DNA of 50,436 nt from the NCBI RefSeq assembly GCF_001550095.1, contig NZ_LRUC01000029.1:1-50436 (forward strand), read 5' to 3'. A model generated the notes under the pieces. It was not told the DNA's origin, did not search any database, and saw only the letters and a list, made by a program, of their open reading frames with translations. This DNA is from Celeribacter ethanolicus. GTDB taxonomy: Bacteria > Pseudomonadota > Alphaproteobacteria > Rhodobacterales > Rhodobacteraceae. Both the position numbers and the translations under genes were made by a program. Below are positions 1-9,039 of this stretch, piece by piece (position 1 is the stretch's first letter; every line of letters begins with the position of its first letter).

Positions 1-1
1 T

Positions 2-1177
2 ATGGCTAAAGGTAAGTTTGAGCGTAACAAACCGCACGTCAACATCGGCACGATCGGCCACGTTGACCACGGCAAGACCACTCTGACGGCAGCGATCACC
101 AAGTACTTCGGTGACTTCAAAGCCTATGACGAAATCGACGGTGCGCCGGAAGAGAAAGCCCGCGGGATCACGATCTCCACGGCCCACGTGGAATACGAGA
201 CCCCGAACCGCCACTACGCGCACGTCGACTGCCCCGGCCACGCCGACTACGTGAAGAACATGATCACCGGTGCGGCCCAGATGGACGGCGGTATCCTGGT
301 TGTGAACGCGGCTGACGGTCCGATGCCGCAGACCCGTGAGCACATCCTGCTGGCCCGTCAGGTCGGCGTGCCGGCTCTGGTGGTGTTCCTGAACAAAGTG
401 GACCAGGTCGACGACGAAGAACTCCTGGAGCTGGTCGAAATGGAAGTTCGCGAACTTCTGTCCGAATACGACTTCCCGGGCGACGATATTCCGATCATCG
501 CGGGCTCCGCTCTGGCCGCTCTCGAAGGTCGTGACCCGGAAATCGGCGAGAACAAGATCCGCGAACTGATGGAAGCCGTCGACGCCTATATCCCGGAACC
601 CGAGCGTGCGATCGACCAGCCGTTCCTGATGCCGATCGAAGACGTGTTCTCGATCTCCGGTCGTGGGACTGTTGTGACCGGCCGTGTGGAACGCGGTGTG
701 ATCAACGTGGGCGACGAGATCGAAATCGTCGGCATCCGCGACACCAAGAAAACCACCTGTACCGGTGTTGAAATGTTCCGCAAACTGCTCGACCGCGGTG
801 AAGCCGGCGACAACATCGGCGCGCTGCTGCGCGGTGTGGACCGTGAAGGCGTCGAGCGTGGTCAGGTTCTGTGTAAACCGGGCTCCGTGAACCCGCACAC
901 CAAATTCGAATCCGAGGTCTACATTCTGACCAAGGAAGAAGGTGGCCGTCACACCCCGTTCTTCGCGAACTACCGTCCGCAGTTCTACTTCCGTACGACG
1001 GACGTGACCGGGACCGTTGTTCTGCCGGAAGGCACGGAGATGGTGATGCCGGGCGACAACCTGAAATTCACGGTTGAGCTGATCGCCCCGATCGCGATGG
1101 AAGAAGGTCTTCGCTTCGCCATCCGCGAAGGCGGCCGCACCGTGGGTTCGGGCGTGGTGTCCAAAATCATCGCCTGA
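2..1177 (+). CDS. tuf: Elongation factor Tu
   Basis: EF-Tu delivers aminoacyl-tRNA to the ribosomal A site as a GTP complex in the cytoplasm. The 391-residue protein has full family length and shows the G1 loop GHVDHGKT at residues 19-26, the RGITIS effector segment, the DCPGH G3 motif and the NKVD G4 motif, followed by the two beta-barrel domains. The ATG begins at the second base of the window, so its ribosome binding site and its upstream neighbours (in this lineage usually rpsL, rpsG and fusA) are not visible. A strong terminator follows 24 bases after the stop, so tuf does not read efficiently into rpsJ. Confidence 0.99.
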   Translation: MAKGKFERNKPHVNIGTIGHVDHGKTTLTAAITKYFGDFKAYDEIDGAPEEKARGITISTAHVEYETPNRHYAHVDCPGHADYVKNMITGAAQMDGGILVVNAADGPMPQTREHILLARQVGVPALVVFLNKVDQVDDEELLELVEMEVRELLSEYDFPGDDIPIIAGSALAALEGRDPEIGENKIRELMEAVDAYIPEPERAIDQPFLMPIEDVFSISGRGTVVTGRVERGVINVGDEIEIVGIRDTKKTTCTGVEMFRKLLDRGEAGDNIGALLRGVDREGVERGQVLCKPGSVNPHTKFESEVYILTKEEGGRHTPFFANYRPQFYFRTTDVTGTVVLPEGTEMVMPGDNLKFTVELIAPIAMEEGLRFAIREGGRTVGSGVVSKIIA

Positions 1178-1201
1178 TCAGCTTTGCTGATTAAGAAATA
1201 G

Positions 1202-1232
1202 AAAGGGCCTCCATCGGGAGGCCCTTTTTGTT
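1202..1232 (+). terminator. Rho-independent terminator of tuf
   Basis: An 11-base-pair stem (AAAGGGCCTCC pairing with GGAGGCCCTTT) closes a short loop and runs into a T tract. It separates tuf from the genes downstream. Confidence 0.92.
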
Positions 1233-1340
1233 TCGGGGCGATGACAGCGACGGTGTTACCCGCAGAGCGACAGTGCAAGCGTCGGGTGGCAGTTGGCTTT
1301 GCAAGGCAAAGGCAATGAGAACCCAAGGCCGGTGGGCCAA

Positions 1341-1664
1341 TTAAAATATTAATTTGAGTATCGCGTATCCAACGATGCCTATGACAGCAAAACCAACGAT
1401 GCCGCGCCAAATAGGACTCTCTTTTGCGGCTGGTGCCAGAGCCGCTTTCGGAGCGTTCTTTTTCGCAGAGGCTCGTTTGCCCCCACTCGGGTTTGTGGAA
1501 TAACTCAAGCCTGTACCGGGTATGCTGGCGGTCGTTTTCACTCCACGTTTGCTGATATTCGTTGTTAAACCCTTCCCGCCGATACTTAGTGAGGAACGGG
1601 TCTTTCCAACATTAAGCCTAACGCCGGGAGCTATTTTGAACGATTTTTTGACTCGAAAGCCCAT
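1341..1664 (-). CDS. DUF4236 domain protein with C-terminal membrane anchor
   Basis: This 107-residue protein begins MGFRVKKSFKIAPGVRLN and continues with the SSLSIGGKG and TTASIPGTGLSY blocks that define the DUF4236 family, whose function is unknown. A hydrophobic segment of about 20 residues at the extreme C terminus (GIVGFAVIGIVGYAILKLIF) suggests a tail-anchored inner-membrane protein. I chose the ATG at 1664 because it starts the family motif and has an AAGGAA site upstream; in-frame ATGs further upstream (1682, 1721) are possible but add no family sequence. The gene lies on the opposite strand between tuf and rpsJ, where a ribosomal-protein operon normally has no insertion, so it is probably an acquired accessory gene. 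Confidence 0.8.
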   Translation of the reverse strand: MGFRVKKSFKIAPGVRLNVGKTRSSLSIGGKGLTTNISKRGVKTTASIPGTGLSYSTNPSGGKRASAKKNAPKAALAPAAKESPIWRGIVGFAVIGIVGYAILKLIF

Positions 1665-1811
1665 TAGAAATTCCTTTTCCATAATTACATGCAAAATGAG
1701 ACCGCGATGATTGCTAGACAAGAGTTTTCTTGTTCGACGTCTTGTAGATAGATGAAGAACTGAGCTTGAAAGCTATTTGGCCCAAAGTCTTCGTGAAAAG
1801 GGACAAACCCC

Positions 1812-1840
1812 TTGCCACAAAGCCCATACCCCTCTATATC
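1812..1840 (+). promoter_or_regulatory. Sigma70-like promoter of the rpsJ block
   Basis: TTGCCA and TATATC are separated by exactly 17 bases. Predicted transcription start is near 1847, giving a leader of about 130 bases before rpsJ. The same layout recurs before rplB, rpmC and rplO. Confidence 0.65.
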
Positions 1841-1846
1841 GCGCGA

Positions 1847-1906
1847 GTTCTCTCACGGGAGAACGCATGAAGAGGGATTCGCTCACACTCTGAGCACTCG
1901 CTTCAT
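1847..1906 (+). promoter_or_regulatory. Structured leader of the S10 block
   Basis: Three inverted repeats lie directly after the predicted start: GTTCTC-TCACGG-GAGAAC (1847-1864), and GCTCA-CACTC-TGAGC (1881-1895) nested inside a possible outer stem ATGAAG (1867-1872) with CTTCAT (1901-1906). Ribosomal-protein leaders are often autoregulatory, and in Enterobacteria the S10 leader responds to L4. No sequence similarity to that leader is claimed; the regulatory role is inference. Confidence 0.5.
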
Positions 1907-1978
1907 AAGGTTCGACGAGGGTGTCCGATGAGCGGGCATCTTCCTCTCAACCTCAATAAGCCTACGAAAGGCAATGCT

Positions 1979-2287
1979 ATGCAAGGCCAGAACATCCGTA
2001 TTCGGCTGAAGGCATTTGATTTCCGCGTGCTCGACGCGTCGACCCAGGAAATCGTCAACACGGCGAAGCGCACCGGCGCTCAGGTCCGTGGCCCGATCCC
2101 TCTGCCGAACAAGATTGAGAAGTTCACGGTTCTCCGTGGTCCTCACATCGACAAGAAATCCCGCGACCAGTTCGAGATCCGCACGCACAAGCGTCTTCTC
2201 GACATCGTTGATCCGACCCCCCAGACCGTGGACGCGCTGATGAAGCTCGACCTCGCCGCTGGCGTGGACGTCGAGATCAAAGTTTAA
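1979..2287 (+). CDS. rpsJ: 30S ribosomal protein S10
   Basis: S10 is a protein of the small-subunit head that also acts as NusE in transcription antitermination. The 102-residue product beginning [18 protein letters not shown] is typical along its whole length, with the VRGPIPLPN loop and RTHKRLLDI block. An in-frame ATG at 1928 would add 17 unrelated residues; I reject it because the family begins at 1979 and an AAAGG site precedes that codon. This is the first gene of the S10 block, 14 bases before rplC. Confidence 0.97.
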   Translation: MQGQNIRIRLKAFDFRVLDASTQEIVNTAKRTGAQVRGPIPLPNKIEKFTVLRGPHIDKKSRDQFEIRTHKRLLDIVDPTPQTVDALMKLDLAAGVDVEIKV

Positions 2288-2301
2288 GGAGGGCAATAGA
2301 G

Positions 2302-3039
2302 ATGTTGCGCTCTGGTGTTATCGCGAAAAAGGTCGGCATGACCCGCCTTTTCATGGAAGACGGCAAACAGATCCCTGTGACCGTTCTTCTGCTCGACAAT
2401 CTGCAAGTGGTTGCTCAGCGCACCACCGAGAAAGACGGCTACACCGCCGTTCAGCTCGGCGCTGGCTCCGCAAAAGCAAAACGGACCTCCCAAGCCATGC
2501 GTGGTCACTTCGCTGCGGCGAACGTGGCTCCGAAGCGCAAAGTGGCTGAGTTCCGCGTGGACGAAGACAAGCTGATCGAAGTGGGCGCGGAAATCTCCGC
2601 CGACCACTACCTCGAAGGTCAGTTCGTTGACGTTTCCGGCACGTCCATCGGTAAAGGTTTTGCCGGTGCCATGAAACGCCACAACTTCGGCGGTCTGCGC
2701 GCCTCCCACGGTGTGTCCATCTCCCACCGTTCCCACGGTTCCACCGGTCAGTGTCAAGAACCGGGCCGTGTGTTCAAAGGGAAAAAGATGGCCGGTCACA
2801 TGGGTGCTGCCCGTGTCACCACCCAAAACCTCCAAGTTGTCCGCACCGACGCCGACCGTGGCCTGATCATGGTCAAAGGCGCTGTTCCGGGCTCCAAAGG
2901 CGGCTGGGTCACCATCAAAGACGCCGTGAAGAAAGCAGCTCCGGCTGATCTTCCGCTTCCGGCTGCTCTGAAATCCGCTGCCTCTGAAGCGACCGCCGCT
3001 CCGGCTGTCGAAGCTCCGGCAGAAGGGGGTGAAGCATGA
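2302..3039 (+). CDS. rplC: 50S ribosomal protein L3
   Basis: L3 is one of the first proteins to assemble on 23S rRNA and reaches toward the peptidyl transferase centre. The 245 residues include the central [19 protein letters not shown] loop typical of L3; the glutamine in this loop is the one methylated by PrmB in other bacteria. An alanine-rich tail follows the conserved domain, which makes the protein longer than E. coli L3, as is usual in alphaproteobacteria. A strong AAGGAGGG site precedes the ATG, and the stop overlaps the rplD start by four bases (ATGA). Confidence 0.98.
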   Translation: MLRSGVIAKKVGMTRLFMEDGKQIPVTVLLLDNLQVVAQRTTEKDGYTAVQLGAGSAKAKRTSQAMRGHFAAANVAPKRKVAEFRVDEDKLIEVGAEISADHYLEGQFVDVSGTSIGKGFAGAMKRHNFGGLRASHGVSISHRSHGSTGQCQEPGRVFKGKKMAGHMGAARVTTQNLQVVRTDADRGLIMVKGAVPGSKGGWVTIKDAVKKAAPADLPLPAALKSAASEATAAPAVEAPAEGGEA

Positions 3040-3656
3040 AACTTGACGTGATCAAACTCGACGGCGCCAAGGCTGGCACGCTGGATCTGGACGAAGCTCT
3101 CTTCGGCCTCGAACCGCGCGCTGACATTCTGCACCGTGTGGTCCGCTGGCAGCGTAACAACGCGCAGCAGGGCACCCACAAGGTGAAGACGAAGTCTGAA
3201 GTGTCCTACTCCACCAAGAAGATCTACCGCCAAAAAGGCACCGGTGGCGCTCGCCACGGCTCCCGCAAGGCCCCGATCTTCCGCAAAGGTGGTATCTACA
3301 AAGGCCCGACCCCGCGGTCTCACGGCCACGATCTTACGAAGAAATTCCGTAAGCTCGGCCTGAAACACGCGCTCTCCGCGAAAGCCGCAACCGGCAATCT
3401 CGTGGTTCTGGACGAAGCGAAACTCGCCGAAGCCAAAACCGCTCTGCTGGCCAAAGCTGTCAAGGAACAGGGCTGGAAACGCGTGCTGATCATCGACGGC
3501 GCCGACATCGACGCGAACTTCAAAGCTGCGGCTGCGAACATCGCCGGTGTGGACGTGCTGCCGACCATTGGCGCCAACGTCTACGACATCCTGAAACGTG
3601 ACACGCTCGTGATCACCAAAGCAGGTGTCGAAGCTCTGGAGGCTCGCCTGAAATGA
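3036..3656 (+). CDS. rplD: 50S ribosomal protein L4
   Basis: L4 binds 23S rRNA and its extended loop lines the peptide exit tunnel. The 206-residue product carries the loop motif with [19 protein letters not shown] at about residues 64-82. It overlaps both neighbours by four bases (ATGA), so translation of L3, L4 and L23 is probably coupled. In E. coli L4 represses its own operon; whether it does so here through the 1847-1906 leader cannot be told from sequence. Confidence 0.98.
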   Translation: MKLDVIKLDGAKAGTLDLDEALFGLEPRADILHRVVRWQRNNAQQGTHKVKTKSEVSYSTKKIYRQKGTGGARHGSRKAPIFRKGGIYKGPTPRSHGHDLTKKFRKLGLKHALSAKAATGNLVVLDEAKLAEAKTALLAKAVKEQGWKRVLIIDGADIDANFKAAAANIAGVDVLPTIGANVYDILKRDTLVITKAGVEALEARLK

Positions 3657-3949
3657 CCAACAAAGCTGAACTCTACGACGTGATCCGCAAGCCGATCATC
3701 ACCGAGAAAGCCACCATGGCTTCTGAAAACGGTGCCGTGGTTTTTGAAGTCGCCATCGACTCCAACAAACCGCAGATCAAAGAAGCTGTGGAAACGCTCT
3801 TCGGTGTGAAGGTGAAAGCGGTGAACACCGTTGTCACCAAAGGCAAAACCAAACGCTTCCGCGGCATGCCGGGCAAGCGTAAGGACGTGAAAAAAGCCTA
3901 TGTCACCCTCGAAGACGGCAACGCCATCGACGTGACCACCGGTCTCTGA
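3653..3949 (+). CDS. rplW: 50S ribosomal protein L23
   Basis: L23 sits at the exit of the peptide tunnel and is a docking site for trigger factor and SRP. The 98 residues show the usual [13 protein letters not shown]-type N terminus and the basic [15 protein letters not shown] loop. It overlaps rplD by four bases. Unusually, rplB does not follow directly: a terminator begins 26 bases after the stop and an unrelated gene lies in between. Confidence 0.98.
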   Translation: MTNKAELYDVIRKPIITEKATMASENGAVVFEVAIDSNKPQIKEAVETLFGVKVKAVNTVVTKGKTKRFRGMPGKRKDVKKAYVTLEDGNAIDVTTGL

Positions 3950-3975
3950 TTTTTAGAGATTAGGTAGACATGAAG

Positions 3976-4005
3976 AAGCCCCTCGCAGAAGCGGGGGGCT
4001 TTTTC
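3976..4005 (+). terminator. Terminator ending the rpsJ-rplW block
   Basis: An AAGCCCC-type stem with a GCGGGG partner and a TTTTT tail lies 26 bases downstream of rplW. A terminator in the middle of the S10 operon is unusual and matches the presence of a fresh promoter before rplB. Confidence 0.9.
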
Positions 4006-4047
4006 TATTGTTTGACTTATACACTGTCAGACTGGTGCTTCATCCTT

Positions 4048-4581
4048 ATGGTTATTGAATCTCACTATTGGCGAGAAGATCTAAAGCGCTATGCCAAATC
4101 ATTTGCTCCTAAAAAGAGGCCGCCTCGATGGTCTGAACGATTAGTGGTCAATTTTGAAAAGGACGTCACTATCGCATTGTTTATGGTGCGCCGCTTAGCT
4201 GAGGCGGGAAGGTTCTCTTCGAAAATGCGTGATCACCGTGTGAACCTTTCTAGATTTAGGTTTAATGGCAGGCCGCACCGATTAATCTATAAAGATATCT
4301 GTGAGCTGTATGACCTTTCTACAGAGGAGGCTGTCGTCAAAGATGTCGGCTTTCTATGCAATCAATTCATACATGCAGATTTTACGTATGCGCATAGGGG
4401 AGGCGACCGAAATTGGGAGGGCCTTTATACAAGTTCAGATTTTGAAAAGAAAAGATGGGTTTATTGGGTGCCAATCACTGAAATTATTAAGGTTTTGGAG
4501 TTGGCTGTTCTCGATTATCCCAGTTCTATGCGCATGAGTTATGATGCGGATAAAGAGGAGTGGGTTGTGCAGACAGATTAG
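4048..4581 (+). CDS. AT-rich hypothetical protein inserted between rplW and rplB
   Basis: This 177-residue soluble protein is of unknown function. It contains a basic N-terminal region (LKRYAKSFAPKKRPPRWSER), then FEKDVTIALFMVRRL, a conserved-looking DICELYDLSTEEAV stretch and an FLCNQFIHADF block, and ends in DKEEWVVQTD. From memory it resembles a hypothetical family scattered sporadically over distant bacteria, which fits horizontal spread, but I cannot name it. The start at ATG 4048 is chosen because an earlier in-frame ATG at 3970 lies inside the rplW terminator; no clear ribosome binding site precedes 4048, so it may be poorly translated or leaderless. Codons are much more AT-rich than in the flanking ribosomal genes. 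Confidence 0.7.
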   Translation: MVIESHYWREDLKRYAKSFAPKKRPPRWSERLVVNFEKDVTIALFMVRRLAEAGRFSSKMRDHRVNLSRFRFNGRPHRLIYKDICELYDLSTEEAVVKDVGFLCNQFIHADFTYAHRGGDRNWEGLYTSSDFEKKRWVYWVPITEIIKVLELAVLDYPSSMRMSYDADKEEWVVQTD

Positions 4582-4608
4582 TCCGCGCGGGATCAAGGCG
4601 TAGCCGCC

Positions 4609-4747
4609 GCGCGAGCGCCTGCCCGTTCGGGCGGGCTGGCGCTTTGGCCATCTTCGTGCAATGCTTAGATCATGGAGTAACTTGGCTGGGATGAAGTGTG
4701 CCGTTCAGGCGGGGGGGATGCGCCATCCCACGGGCAGGCGCTCGCGC
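4609..4747 (+). repeat. 18-bp inverted repeat with nested hairpins
   Basis: GCGCGAGCGCCTGCCCGT at 4609-4626 recurs as its exact reverse complement at 4730-4747. Inside, AGCGCC-T-GCCCG pairs across a TTCGGG loop with CGGGC-T-GGCGCT (4614-4643), and GGGATG-CGC-CATCCC forms a second hairpin just before the right arm. No coding sequence is convincing between 4582 and 4785. The left hairpin may serve as a T-poor terminator for the 4048 gene; the whole may be a mobile repeat remnant. Confidence 0.7.
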
Positions 4748-4785
4748 TCAAATCCCATGCATCGTGGATTATTTCCACTAATCTA

Positions 4786-4814
4786 TAGACTCCCCCTCCA
4801 ACACCCACTATACC
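4786..4814 (+). promoter_or_regulatory. Sigma70-like promoter of the rplB block
   Basis: TAGACT and TATACC are spaced by 17 bases. The predicted start is near 4821, leaving a leader of about 150 bases before rplB. It is needed because a terminator follows rplW. Confidence 0.6.
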
Positions 4815-4824
4815 CCGCCCATCT

Positions 4825-4855
4825 CACGGCCCCGGATTCGTTCTTGGGGCCCGTG
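4825..4855 (+). promoter_or_regulatory. 5'-proximal hairpin of the rplB leader
   Basis: CACGGCCCC pairs with GGGGCCCGTG (one bulged base) four bases after the predicted transcription start. The transcript would begin ATCTCAC, as in the rpmC leader. No T tract follows, so this is not an ordinary terminator. Confidence 0.6.
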
Positions 4856-4969
4856 ATTTGTGTGGGACGAGGGCCAGACGACAGTCACAGAGCCCCCGGC
4901 CTTAGACGAAAACGGGTCGTAGCAAACGAGCTACAATACATGACCCAAAGCAAACGGAAGACAGAAACT

Positions 4970-5809
4970 ATGGCACTCAAGTCGTATAAACCGACGACGC
5001 CTGGCCAACGTGGGTTGGTTCTGATCGACCGTTCGGAGCTTTGGAAAGGGCGTCCGGTCAAATCTCTCACCGAGGGTTTGACCAAGAACGGCGGCCGGAA
5101 CAACACCGGACGGATCACGATGCGCCGCAAAGGCGGCGGGGCAAAGCGTCTCTATCGCATCGTCGACTTCAAACGCACCAAGTTTGACGTCGCTGCAACC
5201 GTGGAACGGATCGAATACGACCCGAACCGCACCGCGTTCATCGCGCTCATCAAATACGAAGACGGCGAACAGGCTTACATCCTGGCTCCGCAGCGTCTGG
5301 CCGTCGGCGACAAAGTCATCGCCTCCGCCAAAGCTGACGTGAAGCCCGGCAACGCCATGCCGTTCTCCGGTCTGCCGATCGGTACGATCGTCCACAACGT
5401 CGAGATGAAACCGGGCAAAGGCGGCCAGATCGCCCGTGCTGCCGGCACCTACGCTCAGTTCGTTGGTCGTGACGGTGGTTACGCCCAGATTCGTCTTTCC
5501 TCCGGCGAGCTGCGTCTCGTGCGTCAGGAATGCATGGCAACGGTCGGCGCCGTGTCCAACCCCGACAACTCCAACCAGAACATCGGTAAAGCCGGTCGTA
5601 ACCGCCACAAAGGCATTCGTCCGTCCGTCCGCGGTGTTGTCATGAACCCGATCGACCACCCGCACGGCGGTGGTGAAGGCCGCACCTCTGGTGGCCGTCA
5701 CCCGGTGACTCCGTGGGGCAAGCCGACGAAAGGCGCGAAAACGCGCAAGAACAAAGCGACGGACAAATTCATCGTTCGCTCGCGTCACGCTCGGAAGAAG
5801 GGTCGCTAA
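4970..5809 (+). CDS. rplB: 50S ribosomal protein L2
   Basis: L2 is needed for subunit association and peptidyl transferase activity. The 279-residue protein begins [15 protein letters not shown] and ends with the [20 protein letters not shown] region containing the conserved histidine of L2, followed by the basic tail. The ATG at 4970 follows a GGAAG site and starts the family homology; an open frame extends upstream to 4661 but that part is leader and is rejected. Three bases separate it from rpsS. It is the first gene after the rplW-rplB interruption. Confidence 0.98.
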   Translation: MALKSYKPTTPGQRGLVLIDRSELWKGRPVKSLTEGLTKNGGRNNTGRITMRRKGGGAKRLYRIVDFKRTKFDVAATVERIEYDPNRTAFIALIKYEDGEQAYILAPQRLAVGDKVIASAKADVKPGNAMPFSGLPIGTIVHNVEMKPGKGGQIARAAGTYAQFVGRDGGYAQIRLSSGELRLVRQECMATVGAVSNPDNSNQNIGKAGRNRHKGIRPSVRGVVMNPIDHPHGGGEGRTSGGRHPVTPWGKPTKGAKTRKNKATDKFIVRSRHARKKGR

Positions 5810-5812
5810 GAT

Positions 5813-6091
5813 ATGGCACGTTCTGTCTGGAAAGGCCCGTTTGTGGACGCTTACGTCCTCAAGAAAGCCGAAAAAACCCGCGAGAGCGGCCGCAACGAGG
5901 TCATCAAGATCTGGTCGCGTCGTTCCACCATCCTGCCTCAGTTCGTTGGTCTCACCTTTGGTGTGTACAACGGTCAGAAGCACATCCCCGTCAACGTCAC
6001 GGAAGACATGATCGGTCAGAAGTTCGGTGAATACGCGCCGACCCGCACCTATTACGGTCACGCCGCCGACAAAAAAGCGAAACGGAAATAA
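5813..6091 (+). CDS. rpsS: 30S ribosomal protein S19
   Basis: S19 is a small-subunit head protein that forms a complex with S13 and contacts A-site tRNA. The 92-residue sequence starts [20 protein letters not shown] and contains the [21 protein letters not shown]-type core. It sits three bases after rplB and three before rplV. Confidence 0.98.
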   Translation: MARSVWKGPFVDAYVLKKAEKTRESGRNEVIKIWSRRSTILPQFVGLTFGVYNGQKHIPVNVTEDMIGQKFGEYAPTRTYYGHAADKKAKRK

Positions 6092-6094
6092 GTC

Positions 6095-6475
6095 ATGGGT
6101 AAGGTTGCAAATCCCCGTCGCGTGGCTGACAACGAAGCAATGGCGAAAACCCGTATGCTTCGCGTTTCCCCGCAAAAACTGAACCTCGTGGCTCAGATGA
6201 TCCGCGGCAAGAAAGTCGACAAGGCCCTCACGGACCTGACTTTCTCCAACAAGCGTATCGCTCAGGACGTGAAGAAATGTCTTCAGTCCGCGATCGCAAA
6301 CGCCGAGAACAACCACAACCTCGACGTCGATGAGCTCATCGTCGCCGAAGCATGGGTTGGCAAAAACCTCACCATGAAACGCGGTCGCCCGCGTGCCCGT
6401 GGTCGTTTTGGCAAGATCATGAAGCCGTTCGCGGAAATCACCATCAAGGTGCGTCAAGTTGAGGAGCAAAACTAA
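6095..6475 (+). CDS. rplV: 50S ribosomal protein L22
   Basis: L22 lines the exit tunnel opposite L4. The 126 residues contain the [20 protein letters not shown] helix and the beta-hairpin segment [14 protein letters not shown], the region where macrolide-resistance changes occur in other species; nothing abnormal is visible there. The stop overlaps the rpsC start by one base (TAATG), suggesting coupled translation. Confidence 0.98.
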   Translation: MGKVANPRRVADNEAMAKTRMLRVSPQKLNLVAQMIRGKKVDKALTDLTFSNKRIAQDVKKCLQSAIANAENNHNLDVDELIVAEAWVGKNLTMKRGRPRARGRFGKIMKPFAEITIKVRQVEEQN

Positions 6476-7185
6476 TGGGTCATAAGGTTAACCCGATTGG
6501 CATGCGTCTCCAGGTCAACCGCACCTGGGACAGCCGCTGGTACGCTGACACGAAAGATTACGGCGATCTTCTTCTCGAAGACCTGAAAATCCGTGATTTC
6601 ATCAAGGAAGAATGCAAGCAGGCCGGTGTGTCGCGCGTCATCATCGAGCGCCCGCACAAAAAATGCCGCGTGACCATTCACACCGCCCGTCCGGGCGTCA
6701 TCATCGGCAAGAAAGGTGCGGACATCGAAGGTCTGCGCAAGAAAGTCGCCGCGATGACCGACTCCGAGCTGCACCTCAACATCGTTGAAGTGCGCAAGCC
6801 GGAACTCGACGCTGCTCTGGTAGCCGAGTCCATCGCCCAGCAGCTCGAGCGTCGTGTGTCCTTCCGCCGTGCCATGAAACGTGCCGTGCAGAACGCCATG
6901 CGCATGGGTGCTCTCGGCATCCGCGTGAACGTCGCCGGTCGTCTCGGTGGTGCTGAAATCGCACGTACCGAATGGTACCGCGAAGGCCGCGTGCCGCTTC
7001 ACACCCTGCGTGCGGACATCGACTACGCCCACGCCGAAGCGTCGACTGCCTATGGCATCATCGGCATCAAAACCTGGATCTTCAAAGGCGAGATCATGGA
7101 ACACGACCCGCAGGCTCGTGACCGTCGCGCCGAAGAAGCCCAAGCCGGTCCGGCACCTCGCGGTGACCGCGGCGGCCGTCGCTAA
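6475..7185 (+). CDS. rpsC: 30S ribosomal protein S3
   Basis: S3 is part of the mRNA entry helicase of the small subunit. The 236 residues carry the [20 protein letters not shown] start, the KH domain with [17 protein letters not shown], and the C-terminal domain with [20 protein letters not shown]. The tail is alpha-proteobacterial in length and rich in charged residues. An AAGGAGG site of rplP lies directly after its stop. Confidence 0.98.
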   Translation: MGHKVNPIGMRLQVNRTWDSRWYADTKDYGDLLLEDLKIRDFIKEECKQAGVSRVIIERPHKKCRVTIHTARPGVIIGKKGADIEGLRKKVAAMTDSELHLNIVEVRKPELDAALVAESIAQQLERRVSFRRAMKRAVQNAMRMGALGIRVNVAGRLGGAEIARTEWYREGRVPLHTLRADIDYAHAEASTAYGIIGIKTWIFKGEIMEHDPQARDRRAEEAQAGPAPRGDRGGRR

Positions 7186-7198
7186 GGAGGTCTGAGAC

Positions 7199-7612
7199 AT
7201 GCTTCAGCCAAAGCGTACAAAATTCCGCAAAATGCACAAAGGCCGTATCCACGGCGAAGCAAAAGGCGGTTCGGATCTGACCTTCGGCACCTTCGGCCTC
7301 AAAGCCGTTGAGCCCGAGCGTATCACTGCGCGTCAGATCGAAGCAGCTCGTCGTGCCATGACGCGTCACATGAAGCGTCAGGGTCGTGTTTGGATCCGCA
7401 TCTTCCCGGACACCCCGGTGACCGCAAAGCCCGTCGAAGTTCGTATGGGTAAAGGTAAAGGCTCCGTTGACCGTTGGGTCTGCAAAGTCAAACCGGGCCG
7501 CGTGATGTTCGAACTGGACGGCGTGTCGGAAGACGTCGCTCGTGAGGCTCTGCGCCTCGCTGCGATGAAACTCCCGATCAAAACCCGCACGGTCGTGAAA
7601 GAAGACTGGTAA
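7199..7612 (+). CDS. rplP: 50S ribosomal protein L16
   Basis: L16 helps shape the A-site tRNA binding region of the large subunit. The 137-residue protein starts [19 protein letters not shown] and includes [20 protein letters not shown], the loop bearing the arginine hydroxylated by YcfD in some bacteria. In most relatives rpmC follows at once; here a terminator and a 3.5 kb foreign block intervene. Confidence 0.98.
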   Translation: MLQPKRTKFRKMHKGRIHGEAKGGSDLTFGTFGLKAVEPERITARQIEAARRAMTRHMKRQGRVWIRIFPDTPVTAKPVEVRMGKGKGSVDRWVCKVKPGRVMFELDGVSEDVAREALRLAAMKLPIKTRTVVKEDW

Positions 7613-7699
7613 GACGTGCGCTCCGCGTCAGCGGAGTGTCACGCGCATGTGGCAGTCGTTTCAAAGAAACGATGAGAACATGCCCGGTTGAAAATTAAG

Positions 7700-7733
7700 A
7701 AACCCCCGCTGAGAAATCGGCGGGGGTTTGTTG
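7700..7733 (+). terminator. Terminator ending the rplB-rplP block
   Basis: AACCCCCGC pairs with GCGGGGGTT across an 11-base loop and continues into TTGTTG. Two further inverted repeats precede it: CTCCGC-GTCA-GCGGAG (7621-7636) and TCGTTTC-AAA-GAAACGA (7656-7672), so the whole rplP 3' region is strongly structured. Confidence 0.85.
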
Positions 7734-7782
7734 CATATTGGAGCAGTGCTACAGTTTAGTATGTCACCGTTGGAGAGATGCT

Positions 7783-8109
7783 TTGAAATTAGACGAGTAT
7801 GTAAAGCGTACGCTTTTAGATATTACGAACGGAGTTGCAGAGGCTCAAAAAGAGACATTGCTATATATTGCTCCGGGCTTCGTGGAGAACGAAAAAGTTA
7901 CAGCACCTCAATTCGTGCAATTTGATGTGGCGGTGACCGTGTCGAAAGATGCAGGTGCGGGTATTCAAGTTTTTTCTTTTGGAGAAGCGAAAGGTGCCGT
8001 GAGTTCAGAGCAGGTTAATCGGATCAGCTTTGAAGTGCCGGTGTTTTTTCAGGCGCCGACTGAGAGAAATGAAAAGCATTTTGCTAATAGGAAAATCTCC
8101 GAAAGTTGA
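7783..8109 (+). CDS. Small protein resembling the trypco2 (trypsin-co-occurring) domain
   Basis: A 108-residue product is read from a TTG at 7783, which follows a GGAGAG site five bases upstream; an ATG at 7738 lies at the terminator and lacks a site. The layout is an N-terminal helix (LDEYVKRTLLDITNGVAEAQ) followed by a beta-rich part with FDVAVTVSKDAGAGIQVF and VNRISFEVPVFF. This helix-plus-strands pattern resembles the small trypco2 domains found next to trypsin-like effectors and other bacterial conflict-system proteins; the link is from pattern memory and is weak. AT-rich codon use contrasts with the ribosomal genes. It is convergent with the transglutaminase gene, with 24 bases between them. 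Confidence 0.6.
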   Translation: MKLDEYVKRTLLDITNGVAEAQKETLLYIAPGFVENEKVTAPQFVQFDVAVTVSKDAGAGIQVFSFGEAKGAVSSEQVNRISFEVPVFFQAPTERNEKHFANRKISES

Positions 8110-8133
8110 TGCTTTATCTAGAGAGCTATTTTC

Positions 8134-8913
8134 CTATCCCACCTCAATCTCCAACCCAAAGCTCAACTCCGACGACACCCCATCGCCCCAGAATCCGCCT
8201 TCGATTGGCATCGTCCCCATCTGATCCGGGGCGGCTGAGAGGGCGACGTGGCCGTCCGTGACTACCACCCCGTGGGTCGGATCATACCCCTGCCAGCCCA
8301 CTCCCGACAGCCAGACTTCGGGCCAGGCATGCAGGTGGCGCTTGCCGTCCGGCGTTTCTGCCTTGGCCTGATAGCCCGACACGAAGCGCGCGGGGATGCC
8401 AAGGCTGCGGCAGGTGGCGATGAACAGCACGGCGAGATCACGACAAGCCCCCGCACCTGTGCGAAGCGTCTCTTCCGCGGTCTGGGCATAGCCCGTCGGG
8501 CGGATGTGCCGATGCGTGCGGTGGTAGAGGGTCTCGGTCAGGCTCAGGAGAAACTCCGGCACAGTTCCCGCCTCTGCTCGCAGATCGCGGGCAAACTGCG
8601 CGACGGTCTCGTCGATGTTACCGTTCAGATAGGGAGGCGGGTTTGGCAGCTCTGACGCAGAGGGCTGCACACCTGTTTCGCAAGTGAACTGACTGACAAT
8701 GCGCAACACATCGGTCTCTGCGGCAAAGCCCACGCGTGTCTCCGGCGTGCCGAAAGGCGACAGGCGATCCTCTCGCCAAGAGGGCGTGGGTGTAATGTCA
8801 TAGCGATGATTGAGGGCGGTCACGCCATAGGGTTTGAGGCGCAAAATCTGGTCGCCCAAACGCACGGGCGCGGAATAGCGGTAGAGCGTTTCGTGTCGGA
8901 CGGTGAAGCGCAT
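8134..8913 (-). CDS. Transglutaminase-like cysteine protease family protein
   Basis: The 259-residue protein has the N-terminal beta domain typical of bacterial transglutaminase-like proteins (HETLYRYSAPVRLGDQILRL) and a papain-fold core with the catalytic triad Cys157 (GAGACRDLA), His195 (HLHAWPEVW) and Asp211 (GYDPTHG). Such proteins are often cytoplasmic and of unknown substrate; no signal peptide is visible. The ATG at 8913 has a perfect AGGAGG site; an earlier ATG at 8940 lacks one. It is divergent from the sodium channel gene, with about 126 bases between them that must hold both promoters. Confidence 0.93.
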   Translation of the reverse strand: MRFTVRHETLYRYSAPVRLGDQILRLKPYGVTALNHRYDITPTPSWREDRLSPFGTPETRVGFAAETDVLRIVSQFTCETGVQPSASELPNPPPYLNGNIDETVAQFARDLRAEAGTVPEFLLSLTETLYHRTHRHIRPTGYAQTAEETLRTGAGACRDLAVLFIATCRSLGIPARFVSGYQAKAETPDGKRHLHAWPEVWLSGVGWQGYDPTHGVVVTDGHVALSAAPDQMGTMPIEGGFWGDGVSSELSFGLEIEVG

Positions 8914-9039
8914 GGTGGCCTCCTTGTGAAAGAAGGCCATGCTGCGGCTGCGAAATCAAGGGCCAAGCCTCTTGTCTCGCCGATCGAGGTCTCCATATCA
9001 GAAGGCCAAAACCCCGAATGCTTCTCTGCACGAGACCCC

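Noticed and set aside
1928-1978. N-terminal extension of S10 from an upstream ATG
   Set aside because: Family homology starts at 1979 and a ribosome binding site precedes that codon.
4661-4969. 103-codon N-terminal extension of L2
   Set aside because: It lies across the promoter and leader hairpin and has no L2 similarity.
4931-6469. Very long minus-strand frames opposite ribosomal genes (also 12334-14100 and 22020-23948)
   Set aside because: They are antisense shadows of GC-rich, strongly codon-biased ribosomal genes; no family pattern and no start signals.
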